A stretch of DNA of 11,939 nt from Oscillospiraceae bacterium (lineage in GTDB: Bacteria; Bacillota; Clostridia; Oscillospirales; Ruminococcaceae), in NCBI GenBank assembly GCA_019413245.1, contig DXNX01000052.1:3665-15603 (forward strand). Direction: 5' to 3'. Shown here piece after piece: positions 1 through 7,735 of the stretch. Both the position numbers and the translations under genes were made by a program. Position 1 is the first letter of the stretch. The number at the start of each line of letters is the position of its first letter. The notes beneath the pieces are model-generated. The model ran no database searches. It was not told the origin of the DNA and saw only the letters and a program-made list of their open reading frames with translations.

Positions 1-2
1 GA

Positions 3-1394
3 TTATTTCTTTGCCTTGGCGTAGACATCGTCGATGGTGCCGGCAAACAGGAAGGCGCTTTCGGGCACGTCGTCGTGCTTGCCTTCCAGAATCTCCTTGA
101 AGCCGCGGATGGTTTCCTTCAGCGGCACATACTGGCCGGGCATGCCGGTGAACTGTTCCGCCACCGTGAAGCTCTGGCTCAGGAAGCGCTGGACCTTGCG
201 GGCGCGGTTGACGGTGAGCTTGTCTTCCTCGCTCAGTTCGTCCATACCCATGATGGCGATGATGTCCTGCAGTTCCTTGTAGCGCTGCAGCACCTTCTGG
301 ACGCTGCGGGCCACTTCGTAGTGCTCGGTGCCCACCACGTCGGGGGACAGGATGCGGCTGGAGGATTCCAGCGGGTCCACGGCGGGGTAGATGCCCTGGG
401 ACGAGATGGCACGGCTCAGAACCGTGGTGGCGTCCAGATGGGCGAAGGTGGTGGCCGGGGCGGGGTCGGTCAGGTCGTCGGCGGGAACGTAGACGGCCTG
501 TACACTGGTGATGGAGCCCCGCTTGGTGGAGGTGATGCGCTCCTGCAGGGCGCCCATCTCGGTGGCCAGGGTGGGCTGGTAGCCCACGGCGGAAGGCATA
601 CGGCCCAGCAGAGCCGAAACCTCACTGCCGGCCTGGGTGAAACGGAAGATGTTGTCGATGAACAGCAGCACGTCCTGGTTCTGCACATCGCGGAAATATT
701 CCGCCATGGTCAGGCCGCTCAGCGCCACGCGCATACGGGCTCCCGGGGGCTCATTCATCTGGCCGTAGACCAGGGCGGTCTTGTTGATAACGCCGCTCTC
801 GCTCATTTCGCCGTACAGGTCGTTGCCCTCACGGGTACGTTCGCCGACGCCGGTAAAGACCGAGTAGCCGCCGTGCTGGGTGGCCACGTTGTTGATCAGT
901 TCCTGGATCAGAACCGTCTTGCCCACGCCGGCGCCGCCGAACAGGCCGATCTTGCCGCCCTTGGCATAGGGGCAGATCAGGTCAACGACCTTGATGCCGG
1001 TTTCCAGGATCTCGGTGGTGGTCTCCTGCTCTTCATAGCTGGGCGGGTCACGGTGGATGGGCCAACGCTCCATTCCTTCGGGCGCGGGCTTGTTGTCGAT
1101 GGGATCACCCAGCAGGTTGAACACACGGCCCAGGCAGGCGTCGCCTACCGGCACGGTGATGGGGCTGCCCGTGTCCACGGCTTCGGTGCCGCGGACCAGG
1201 CCGTCGGTACTGCTCATGGCGATGCAGCGGGCCACATTGTCACCAATGTGCTGCGCTACCTCCACCACCAGGCGCTGGCCGTTGTTGTCCAGCTCAATGG
1301 CGTTGCGAAGGTTGGGCAGCTGCCCGTCTGCAAAGCGGATGTCCAGTACCGGTCCGATCACCTGGACCACGGTTCCCACATTTTTATTGGACAT
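3..1394 (-). CDS. atpD: F1Fo ATP synthase subunit beta
   Basis: Catalytic subunit of the F1 head; it makes ATP from ADP and phosphate (or hydrolyses it) at the alpha/beta interfaces on the cytoplasmic side of the membrane. The 463-residue length is normal. Visible motifs: the Walker A loop GGAGVGKT at residues 153-160 (Lys159), GERTREGND with the catalytic Glu185 and Arg186, the ATP synthase alpha/beta signature PAVDPLESSS, and the DELSEED lever that contacts gamma, in the C-terminal domain. The ATG has an AAGGAG site at 1403-1408, eight bases upstream. It is the last complete gene of the atp operon in the window, 38 bp after atpG. The stop codon is two bases from the window edge, so atpC cannot be seen. 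Confidence 0.99.
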   Translation of the reverse strand: MSNKNVGTVVQVIGPVLDIRFADGQLPNLRNAIELDNNGQRLVVEVAQHIGDNVARCIAMSSTDGLVRGTEAVDTGSPITVPVGDACLGRVFNLLGDPIDNKPAPEGMERWPIHRDPPSYEEQETTTEILETGIKVVDLICPYAKGGKIGLFGGAGVGKTVLIQELINNVATQHGGYSVFTGVGERTREGNDLYGEMSESGVINKTALVYGQMNEPPGARMRVALSGLTMAEYFRDVQNQDVLLFIDNIFRFTQAGSEVSALLGRMPSAVGYQPTLATEMGALQERITSTKRGSITSVQAVYVPADDLTDPAPATTFAHLDATTVLSRAISSQGIYPAVDPLESSSRILSPDVVGTEHYEVARSVQKVLQRYKELQDIIAIMGMDELSEEDKLTVNRARKVQRFLSQSFTVAEQFTGMPGQYVPLKETIRGFKEILEGKHDDVPESAFLFAGTIDDVYAKAKK

Positions 1395-1432
1395 GGTTGT
1401 CTCTCCTTCATTTAGTATCCCGGCTCAAAGCG

Positions 1433-2278
1433 TTACGCTTCGCCGCCCGCCACGATCTCGGTGATCTCCTGCGTGATCGCGGCCTGGCGGGCCCGGTTGT
1501 AGTGCAGGCTCAGATTCTCGATCATCTCGCCCGCGTTCTTGCTGGCGGCGTCCATGGCGGTGCGCCGCGCACCCATTTCACTGGCCACGCTCTCACACAA
1601 GGCACCGTATACAAGGCCTGCCAGATATTCCGGCACAATGGCGTTGTATACCGATTCGCAGTCCGGCTCGTACAGGATGAGCTGGTGCGGACCGGGTTCG
1701 GTGCGCTTGGGGGCGTTCAGCGGCAGCAGCCGCAGCACGGCCGGGGTCTGGGTCAGCATGGAAACAAAATTGGTGTACACCACATAGACTTCGTCGAACT
1801 CGCCGTTCAGAAATCCCTGGGCCAGCATCCGCGCCATGGTGAAGCAATGCCCTACCGAGACGTCCTCCGCCTGGGCAAACTCCTTGCTCAGGATGTCGGT
1901 GCCCAGACGCTGGTACTGTTCCAGCGCCTTTTTGCCCACCGGCAGCACGCAGCAGTCGCGGCCCTGCATGTGGGCGGCGGCTGCCTTGAACACGTTGGCA
2001 TTGTAGCCGCCGGCCAGGCCGCGGTCACCGGCGATGACCACATAGCAGGTGCGCTTTACCGGGCGCGCCACGGTGTAGACAGAGGAAAAATCCGTGTTGC
2101 TGGCAGCGATGTCAGCCAGGGTCTGATGCAGCACCTCAAAGCAGGGGCGGCTTTTTTCCACCCGCTGTTTGGCATGCCGCAGCTTGGAGGAAGCCACCAG
2201 CTCCATGGCTTTGGTGATCTGCATGGTGCTCTCTACGCTTTTAATGCGCAGCTTGATGTCTTTCATGGAACCAGCCAT
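1433..2278 (-). CDS. atpG: F1Fo ATP synthase subunit gamma
   Basis: Central rotor stalk of F1; its coiled coil turns inside the alpha3beta3 head and couples c-ring rotation to catalysis. The 281 residues are close to the family norm. Both ends carry the conserved halves of the coiled coil: ITKAMELVASSKLR at 21-34 and the C-terminal helix around NRARQAAITQEITEI at 261-275. GDRGLAGGYN at 84-93 is the usual Rossmann-like core motif. The C-terminus reads IVAGGEA where the family pattern normally has Gly-Ala, a minor variation. The ATG is preceded by AAAGGAGGG at 2287-2295 with about eight bases of spacing. It lies 21 bp after atpA and 38 bp before atpD, so it is within the same transcript. Confidence 0.98.
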   Translation of the reverse strand: MAGSMKDIKLRIKSVESTMQITKAMELVASSKLRHAKQRVEKSRPCFEVLHQTLADIAASNTDFSSVYTVARPVKRTCYVVIAGDRGLAGGYNANVFKAAAAHMQGRDCCVLPVGKKALEQYQRLGTDILSKEFAQAEDVSVGHCFTMARMLAQGFLNGEFDEVYVVYTNFVSMLTQTPAVLRLLPLNAPKRTEPGPHQLILYEPDCESVYNAIVPEYLAGLVYGALCESVASEMGARRTAMDAASKNAGEMIENLSLHYNRARQAAITQEITEIVAGGEA

Positions 2279-2299
2279 GCGTTTGTCCCTCCTTTACAT

Positions 2300-3814
<1,515 letters not shown>

Positions 3815-3826
3815 GCTCTCACTCCC

Positions 3827-4366
3827 TTACAATACGATATTCTCCAGATCGTGCCGCAGCCGCTCCAGACGGCCCTCCACGGTGCCGTCAAAGCGCACGC
3901 CGTCCATTTCCAGGCGGATGCCGCCCAGGCAGGCGGGGTCCACCGCCGTGGTCAGGTCTACCTTCTTGCCGGTCAGGCTTTCCAGTTTTTCCTTCAGGCG
4001 GACGACATCCTTGTCCGAAAGGGGCACCGCGCTCACGGCCCGGGCAGGAACAATGCCCCGGGCTTTATTATAGCGGGCGGTGAATTCCTTCTCGCAGCTG
4101 CTCAGCTGCCGCAAAGTCCCGTTTTCGCACAGGATCTTCAAAAAATTCAGCACATACGGCTCGATTTGGCCGCGCAGCGCTTCGTCCAGCAAAGCACAGC
4201 GCTCGGTTTTGGGGATACTGGGGGTGCAAAGCAGTTTTTCGTAGTCGGGATTTTCACGCAGCAGGGCCACTACTTCCCGCAGCTGGCCGCGTGCCGCCTC
4301 CTCGCACCCATCTTCGGCGGTCAGTTCATACAGCGCGCCGCCGTACATCTTGCCCACGTCGGTCAT
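3827..4366 (-). CDS. atpH: F1Fo ATP synthase subunit delta
   Basis: Peripheral-stalk subunit (OSCP/delta family) that clamps the top of the alpha3beta3 head to the b subunits. At 179 residues it has the family length. An N-terminal helical domain opens with the typical GKMYGGALYELT at 5-16. The C-terminal part has LTGKKVDLTTAVDPACLGGIRLEMDG, matching the conserved beta strands of the delta C-terminus (around residues 135-160). Its ATG overlaps the atpF stop codon by four bases (ATGA, 4363-4366). Only a weak GGGTGA ribosome site is visible at 4373-4378, so translation most likely depends on ribosomes finishing atpF. Identification is firm from sequence and operon position, though this family is poorly conserved. 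Confidence 0.96.
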   Translation of the reverse strand: MTDVGKMYGGALYELTAEDGCEEAARGQLREVVALLRENPDYEKLLCTPSIPKTERCALLDEALRGQIEPYVLNFLKILCENGTLRQLSSCEKEFTARYNKARGIVPARAVSAVPLSDKDVVRLKEKLESLTGKKVDLTTAVDPACLGGIRLEMDGVRFDGTVEGRLERLRHDLENIVL

Positions 4367-4863
4367 GATGCGTCACCCACATTCCTGATGAACTCGTCGA
4401 TCAGGTCCTGATGGACCTTGGGGTCGATCTCGCGCTCCACCACCTTGGATGCAATGTCCATGGCAATGCCGCCGATCTCGTCCTTGACCTCGTTGATGGC
4501 CTTCTTGCGCTGCTGGGCAATGTCGGCGTCCGCCTTGGTCTTGATGCTGGCGGCGTCGGCCTGCGCCTGGCGCACGATCTCCTCGCTGCGCAGCTGGGCG
4601 GTGCGGGTGGCACTCTGCACCAGCTGGGCAGCTTCTTCCTTGGCTTCGGCCAGGCGCTGTTCATAGTCGGTGCGCATGGCTTCGGCCTCGGTGCGGGCCT
4701 TCTCGGCGTCCGCGATCTGGGCGTCGGCCATCTGCTGGCGCTGGGCCAGCACCTTTTGCACCGGCTTGAACAAAAACTTCTTGATCAGCCACATCTGGAT
4801 CAGCAGGTTGCAGATGGCCGCGACAAAGTTCCAGGGTACGATGGTTACCAATTGCTGAAACAT
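4363..4863 (-). CDS. atpF: F1Fo ATP synthase subunit b
   Basis: Membrane-anchored peripheral stalk (stator) that links the a subunit to delta and F1. At 166 residues it is of normal length. One hydrophobic N-terminal segment at about 9-32 is followed by the conserved junction KKFLFKPVQKVLAQR. Beyond it lies a long, charged, alanine-rich region (about 40-140) with the heptad look of the b dimer coiled coil. The C-terminus (about 140-166) would bind delta. A single atpF gene is present, so a b2 homodimer is expected rather than a b/b' pair. The AAGGAGG site at 4876-4882 is 12 bases from the ATG, slightly long. No better in-frame start exists. The stop overlaps the atpH start. Confidence 0.97.
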   Translation of the reverse strand: MFQQLVTIVPWNFVAAICNLLIQMWLIKKFLFKPVQKVLAQRQQMADAQIADAEKARTEAEAMRTDYEQRLAEAKEEAAQLVQSATRTAQLRSEEIVRQAQADAASIKTKADADIAQQRKKAINEVKDEIGGIAMDIASKVVEREIDPKVHQDLIDEFIRNVGDAS

Positions 4864-4906
4864 CTGTTCGTCAAGCCTCCTTGCTCTGTTTGTGTGTCAT
4901 GGCGCA

Positions 4907-5185
4907 TCAGCCCAGCAGGTTCATGAACATGCCGGGGGCCACGAAGATCAGCAGCAGGCCGGTGACGAAGCCGTAAATACCGGTGGTTTCGGCAATGGCG
5001 CAGCCCAGCAGCATGGTGCTGGTCACGTCGCCCTTGCATTCGGGCTGACGGCCGATGGCCTGGCAGGCGGCGGCAACAGCGTTGCCTTCGCCGATACCAG
5101 GGCCGATACCGGCGATCAGAGCGCAACCGGCGCCGATGGCGCAGCCAGCGAGGGTAATGCCTTTAGCCAAAATTTCGAAATCCAT
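4907..5185 (-). CDS. atpE: F1Fo ATP synthase subunit c (predicted Na+-type rotor)
   Basis: Proteolipid of the rotor ring; each copy carries one coupling ion across the membrane. The 92-residue protein is a two-helix hairpin with the conserved polar loop RQPE at 46-49. The ion carboxylate is Glu66 in helix 2, within AIAETTGIYG. Helix 1 has a second glutamate, Glu33, in GIGPGIGEG, at the position held by the Na+-ligating Gln32 in Ilyobacter. Thr67, Thr68 and Tyr71 complete a polar site like that of Na+-translocating rings. I chose the ATG at 5183-5185 because GGAGG (5194-5198) lies eight bases upstream. An in-frame TTG five codons earlier overlaps that site and is unlikely. Five cysteines (15, 21, 41, 50, 62) are unusual for so small a protein. 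Confidence 0.97.
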   Translation of the reverse strand: MDFEILAKGITLAGCAIGAGCALIAGIGPGIGEGNAVAAACQAIGRQPECKGDVTSTMLLGCAIAETTGIYGFVTGLLLIFVAPGMFMNLLG

Positions 5186-5228
5186 AACAGGTACCTCCAA
5201 AATTCAAAAATAATGTTTGTTGTTTGTG
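5186..5228 (-). promoter_or_regulatory. AT-rich translational leader and strong RBS of atpE
   Basis: The gap between atpB and atpE is the only clearly AT-rich stretch inside the operon; only six of the 30 bases at 5199-5228 are G or C. On the coding strand it ends in TTTTGGAGG (5194-5202) with ideal spacing to the atpE ATG. In E. coli a U/A-rich leader upstream of atpE boosts translation so that enough c subunits are made for the ring. The base composition and position here suggest the same role. This is inferred by analogy and is not a sequence match. Confidence 0.5.
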
Positions 5229-5244
5229 ATGTGGGGGCAGGGAA

Positions 5245-5991
5245 TTATTCCTCGCCTGCCGCGTTGGCGATATACAGGGTGGTCAGCATACAGAAGATGA
5301 ACGCCTGCATAAAGCCGGAGAACCAGTCGAAGTACAGCCCGGTGAAGGCCGGGATGCCCACCGACAAGAAGGGAATCTGGCTGAGCAGGTCGCCCACAGC
5401 GCCCGGGATCAGGCCGAAGAGGGCGTGGCTGGCCAGAGAAAGTGCTGCATACAGCAGCGTGCTGATGACCGTGCCGGACAAAATGTTGCCGAAGTGACGG
5501 CAGGCCATGCTGATGGGGGTGGCAATCTCGGACAGGATATTGAAAGGCGTGAGCACAAAGATGGGCTCGGTAAAGCCTTTCAGGTATCCGCCCAGACCGC
5601 CGGAACGGATCTTGGCGCGGGTGATCAGAATAAACACCATCACCGCCCAGGCCGCTTCCACCGAAAGGTCCGCCGTGGGGCTCCACAGGCCCACCAGGCT
5701 GAGCAGGTTGCTGACCAGGCTGGTGGCGAACAGGGCCGCCACAAAGGGGATGAAGGAATCGAAGCGGACGCCCATGTTGCCGCGGACAAAGTTGGTGGCC
5801 AGATTGACCAGGTACTCCGCCGCCGCCTGCCGCTTGGAAATGTTCGTCACCTTCAGATCGTGGGTGAGCCAGATGCACAACCCGGTGATGATGATCATGA
5901 CGATCCAGCTGCTGATGATGGTGGCCGAGATGGGGATGCCGGGGCCGATGGGGATGGTGTAGATCGGTGCGCCGTTGATGGTCACATCCAT
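5245..5991 (-). CDS. atpB: F1Fo ATP synthase subunit a
   Basis: Membrane stator subunit forming the two half-channels that load and unload the coupling ion on the c-ring. The 248-residue protein has several hydrophobic helices. It carries the conserved EIATPISMACRHFGN segment at 155-169, whose Arg165 corresponds to the essential stator arginine (E. coli Arg210). The last helix has FMQAFIFCMLTTLYIA, with Gln229 at the position of E. coli Gln252. I chose the ATG at 5989-5991 (MDVTINGAP). GGAGGTG at 6004-6010 is about 12 bases upstream, inside the end of atpI. An in-frame GTG five codons upstream abuts the ribosome site and is less likely. The atpI stop is four bases before the start, so the two are probably translationally coupled. 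Confidence 0.96.
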   Translation of the reverse strand: MDVTINGAPIYTIPIGPGIPISATIISSWIVMIIITGLCIWLTHDLKVTNISKRQAAAEYLVNLATNFVRGNMGVRFDSFIPFVAALFATSLVSNLLSLVGLWSPTADLSVEAAWAVMVFILITRAKIRSGGLGGYLKGFTEPIFVLTPFNILSEIATPISMACRHFGNILSGTVISTLLYAALSLASHALFGLIPGAVGDLLSQIPFLSVGIPAFTGLYFDWFSGFMQAFIFCMLTTLYIANAAGEE

Positions 5992-5995
5992 GGGA

Positions 5996-6421
5996 TTAGG
6001 TTTCACCTCCCTTGTTCTGGGATGGTTTGCGCCGAAGCGCATACATGACAAAGATTGTCGCCTGGGGGAACAGCAGCGGAATGGCCGCCGCCACCCAGTT
6101 GAATGCCGGGATCAGGAACATGGCAATCAGAAAAAGGCCAAGGCCCAGTTTGCGGTACAGCTCCGAAGTACGCATCAGGCTGCGCCCGCGGGCTTCGTCG
6201 GCGCCGGCCGCCACTTTTTGCAGGGTCAGCGCCAGGCCGAAAAAGTTCAGCCACGCGGCAAGGGCCCCCAGCACCGCGCTCAGCGGCACTTTCCAGCTGA
6301 ACCCGAAGGGGGCGCCCAGTGCCGAAGCCAGCGCCCAGCCGGCTATCAGCACCACGGTGCCCACCGCGCAGCCTGTTCCGATGTGGACCAGTTCCTTCTT
6401 CACATCCGGCTGCAGTTGCAT
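5996..6421 (-). CDS. atpI: ATP synthase subunit I-like membrane protein
   Basis: Small hydrophobic protein encoded first or second in many atp operons. AtpI has been implicated in assembly or stability of the c-ring in several bacteria, though it is usually dispensable. The 141-residue protein shows four likely membrane helices (about 13-35, 46-70, 92-108, 110-127), with a polar loop at 71-91 and a basic tail (LRRKPSQNK), consistent with ATP synthase I family topology. Sequence in this family is poorly conserved, so the assignment rests on topology and on its place directly before atpB. The ATG has AAAGGAG at 6432-6438, ten bases upstream. It follows the AtpZ-like gene by 27 bp. Confidence 0.8.
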   Translation of the reverse strand: MQLQPDVKKELVHIGTGCAVGTVVLIAGWALASALGAPFGFSWKVPLSAVLGALAAWLNFFGLALTLQKVAAGADEARGRSLMRTSELYRKLGLGLFLIAMFLIPAFNWVAAAIPLLFPQATIFVMYALRRKPSQNKGGET

Positions 6422-6448
6422 CGCATTAACACTCCTTTCCGGATCGCA

Positions 6449-6712
6449 TCAGAGATGATCGTTGAATCCAACCGGCTTGTCCGATTGGTGTTTTTCGGCT
6501 TTGCGCCGCTCGGTCAGGTAAAACCGGCGGGCGGTGGCCCCGGAGGTACCAAGTCCCAGCACAAAGGCCGGGAACATGATCCACATGGGCGCACCCAGAG
6601 CGTTCACAAGCCAGGCACCGCCGCCCACAAACAAAAGCAGCGGCACCACCAGCAAAATCCCGAGCTGTGTGAACCACACCAGCCCGTTCAGCAGTTGTGC
6701 CAGATCCTTCAA
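6449..6712 (-). CDS. atpZ: AtpZ/AtpI-like small membrane protein, first gene of atp operon
   Basis: An 87-residue protein with two hydrophobic segments (about 11-37 and 43-63), a short turn with LGAPMW, and a basic tail RRFYLTERRKAEK. This matches the AtpZ-type pattern of a two-helix protein with 'FTQLGI..P.LL...G.WL...LG..W' spacing, which often opens Firmicute atp operons. AtpZ has been proposed to act with AtpI in Mg2+/Ca2+ handling or assembly; the exact role is unsettled. The only workable start in frame is TTG at 6710-6712, because a stop lies three codons upstream. An AAAGGAG site (6725-6731) sits 12 bases away. An ATG at 6720-6722 is in another frame and too close to the ribosome site. 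The symbol is tentative. Confidence 0.7.
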   Translation of the reverse strand: MKDLAQLLNGLVWFTQLGILLVVPLLLFVGGGAWLVNALGAPMWIMFPAFVLGLGTSGATARRFYLTERRKAEKHQSDKPVGFNDHL

Positions 6713-6770
6713 ATCCGGTCATCGCTCCTTTCCGCGGTATGCCGCCCTGATGCAAACAAATCCTGTCAAC

Positions 6771-6799
6771 AGTATACCAAAAAAAACTGACAATCTCAA
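6771..6799 (-). promoter_or_regulatory. Predicted sigma-A promoter of the atp operon
   Basis: On the minus strand there is a TTGAGA -35 (6794-6799), exactly 17 bases, then a TATACT -10 (6771-6776) preceded by TGG, an extended -10. Transcription would begin near 6764, giving a leader of about 50 nt before the TTG start of the AtpZ-like gene. The start region contains CTGT-CA-ACAG (6763-6772), a small inverted repeat that may or may not matter. No terminator or other gene lies between this and the operon. Confidence 0.7.
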
Positions 6800-6879
6800 C
6801 AGAAAATTAAGAGAAAATATCATCGTGGGGGCGTAAAAGTGCCTGTTTTTCGCTGTAAAATTTTAGCAAATTTGTCATC

Positions 6880-6908
6880 TGGAAAACCCTGGGGGCAAAG
6901 CGTATACT
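6880..6908 (+). promoter_or_regulatory. Predicted promoter of the lipoprotein gene
   Basis: A TATACT -10 at 6903-6908 is preceded 17 bases upstream by TGGAAA (6880-6885), a four-of-six match to the -35 consensus. Transcription would start near 6915, about 38 nt before the lipoprotein ATG. The eight bases GTATACTG at this -10 also occur at the -10 of the divergent atp promoter. The -35 is weak, so the promoter call is moderate. Confidence 0.5.
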
Positions 6909-6952
6909 GAAACTAGGAATTATGTGCAAACACCGGGAACGGAGGTTCTGTG

Positions 6953-7657
6953 ATGAAGAAAACGTGTCTGGCTGCGGCAGCGGCTCTGCTGGCGGCGGTC
7001 CTGCTGGGGGCCTGCGGTCACCCCGGCGCCGAGACCATGGAGGTGCCCGGCTATCCCTGGACCACCACCCGGGAAGAGCTGACCGCTTCCCTCACCGAGC
7101 AGGGGATGACCTATACCGAGGAAGAAAAAAAGATCAAGGTGGAGCAGGCGGAATTCTTTGATCTGCCGGTGTACAACCTGACCTTCGACTATAATACCCC
7201 CACCGGTGAGCTGCAGGGGGTTCTGTGGAACCTGGACGCCGGTGACAAGGAGGCCATGGAGAAAAAGCTCACAGCCTACCTGGGTGACCCGGTGGACAGC
7301 TGCCGTCCTGCTGCCTTCACGCTGTGGGATGAGTTGTCGGTATATCTGGCCAGCAATTACGTTTCGGAAGATCTGATTTGCTGGCATTCTGCCCAGCCTT
7401 TGTCCCAGACCTGGGATGAGGAACAGCGCATCCGCTTCCAGGAAGGCTATGTGGCCCGGCAGGCGGAAAACGGAGTGGCCTTTGCGGACCAGCCGGTGGA
7501 CACCATTACCCTGAACGGGGAGGAGACTACCCAATGGTATGGGCAGGAGGCCATGGACGTCTGGTTTGAGAACAACTGGGAGGTGACCGTCTGGCTGACC
7601 AAGGCGGATGAGGAGACCTGGGTGGTCAGTTTTGCCAAGGTGGTCTCTCCCTTCTGA
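6953..7657 (+). CDS. Predicted lipoprotein of unknown function
   Basis: I do not recognise this 234-residue protein. It begins with a classic lipoprotein signal: MKK, a hydrophobic Ala/Leu stretch, and the lipobox LLGAC with Cys21 as the lipidation site, so it is probably anchored on the outer face of the membrane. The mature part is acidic and tryptophan-rich, with two further cysteines (117, 143). The segment at about 35-115 (PWTTTREELTASL, then strand-like stretches, then AYLGDPV) resembles the 'short helix plus beta-sheet' repeats of small extracytoplasmic domains such as BLIP/BamE-like folds. That is only a resemblance. The ATG has GGAGG (6941-6945) seven bases upstream; the GTG just before it is too close. 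It is the only plus-strand gene, standing alone between two operons. Confidence 0.85.
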   Translation: MKKTCLAAAAALLAAVLLGACGHPGAETMEVPGYPWTTTREELTASLTEQGMTYTEEEKKIKVEQAEFFDLPVYNLTFDYNTPTGELQGVLWNLDAGDKEAMEKKLTAYLGDPVDSCRPAAFTLWDELSVYLASNYVSEDLICWHSAQPLSQTWDEEQRIRFQEGYVARQAENGVAFADQPVDTITLNGEETTQWYGQEAMDVWFENNWEVTVWLTKADEETWVVSFAKVVSPF

Positions 7658-7675
7658 ACCCGGCAACTGTCATGA

Positions 7676-7723
7676 ACAAAAAAAGCCGTGGAGGCTCCGA
7701 AATCTTCGGAGCCTCCACGGCTT
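7676..7723 (-). terminator. Intrinsic terminator of the marR-ABC operon
   Basis: A perfect 19-bp inverted repeat (7683-7701 and 7705-7723) with the loop ATC. The flanking A-run at 7678-7684 on the plus strand becomes a T-run after the hairpin on the minus strand, so the element terminates the exporter operon, whose stop codon is 13 bases before the stem. On the plus strand the stem is followed by TCTGTGTGTG rather than T's, so termination of the lipoprotein transcript here would be weaker. Confidence 0.92.
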
Positions 7724-7735
7724 CTGTGTGTGCGA

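Noticed and set aside
5186..5200. TTG start giving a 97-residue c subunit
   Set aside because: The five extra codons consist of the ribosome-binding site itself (GGAGG); the ATG at 5185 is correctly spaced and gives the usual MDFEILAK start.
5992..6051. Longer atpB start extending 20 residues into atpI
   Set aside because: The extension overlaps atpI, lacks its own ribosome site, and is charged and unlike a-subunit N-termini. The ATG at 5991 follows a GGAGGTG site.
6426..6755. A 109-codon minus-strand frame overlapping the AtpZ-like gene, with an ATG at 6722
   Set aside because: The ATG is only two bases from the AAAGGAG site, and the product lacks membrane segments or any family pattern. 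The overlapping frame encodes a clear two-helix membrane protein.
6764..6769. TTGACA on the minus strand as a -35 box
   Set aside because: A perfect hexamer, but the bases 17 further downstream are GGCGGC, with no -10. The TTGAGA/TATACT pair just upstream fits far better.
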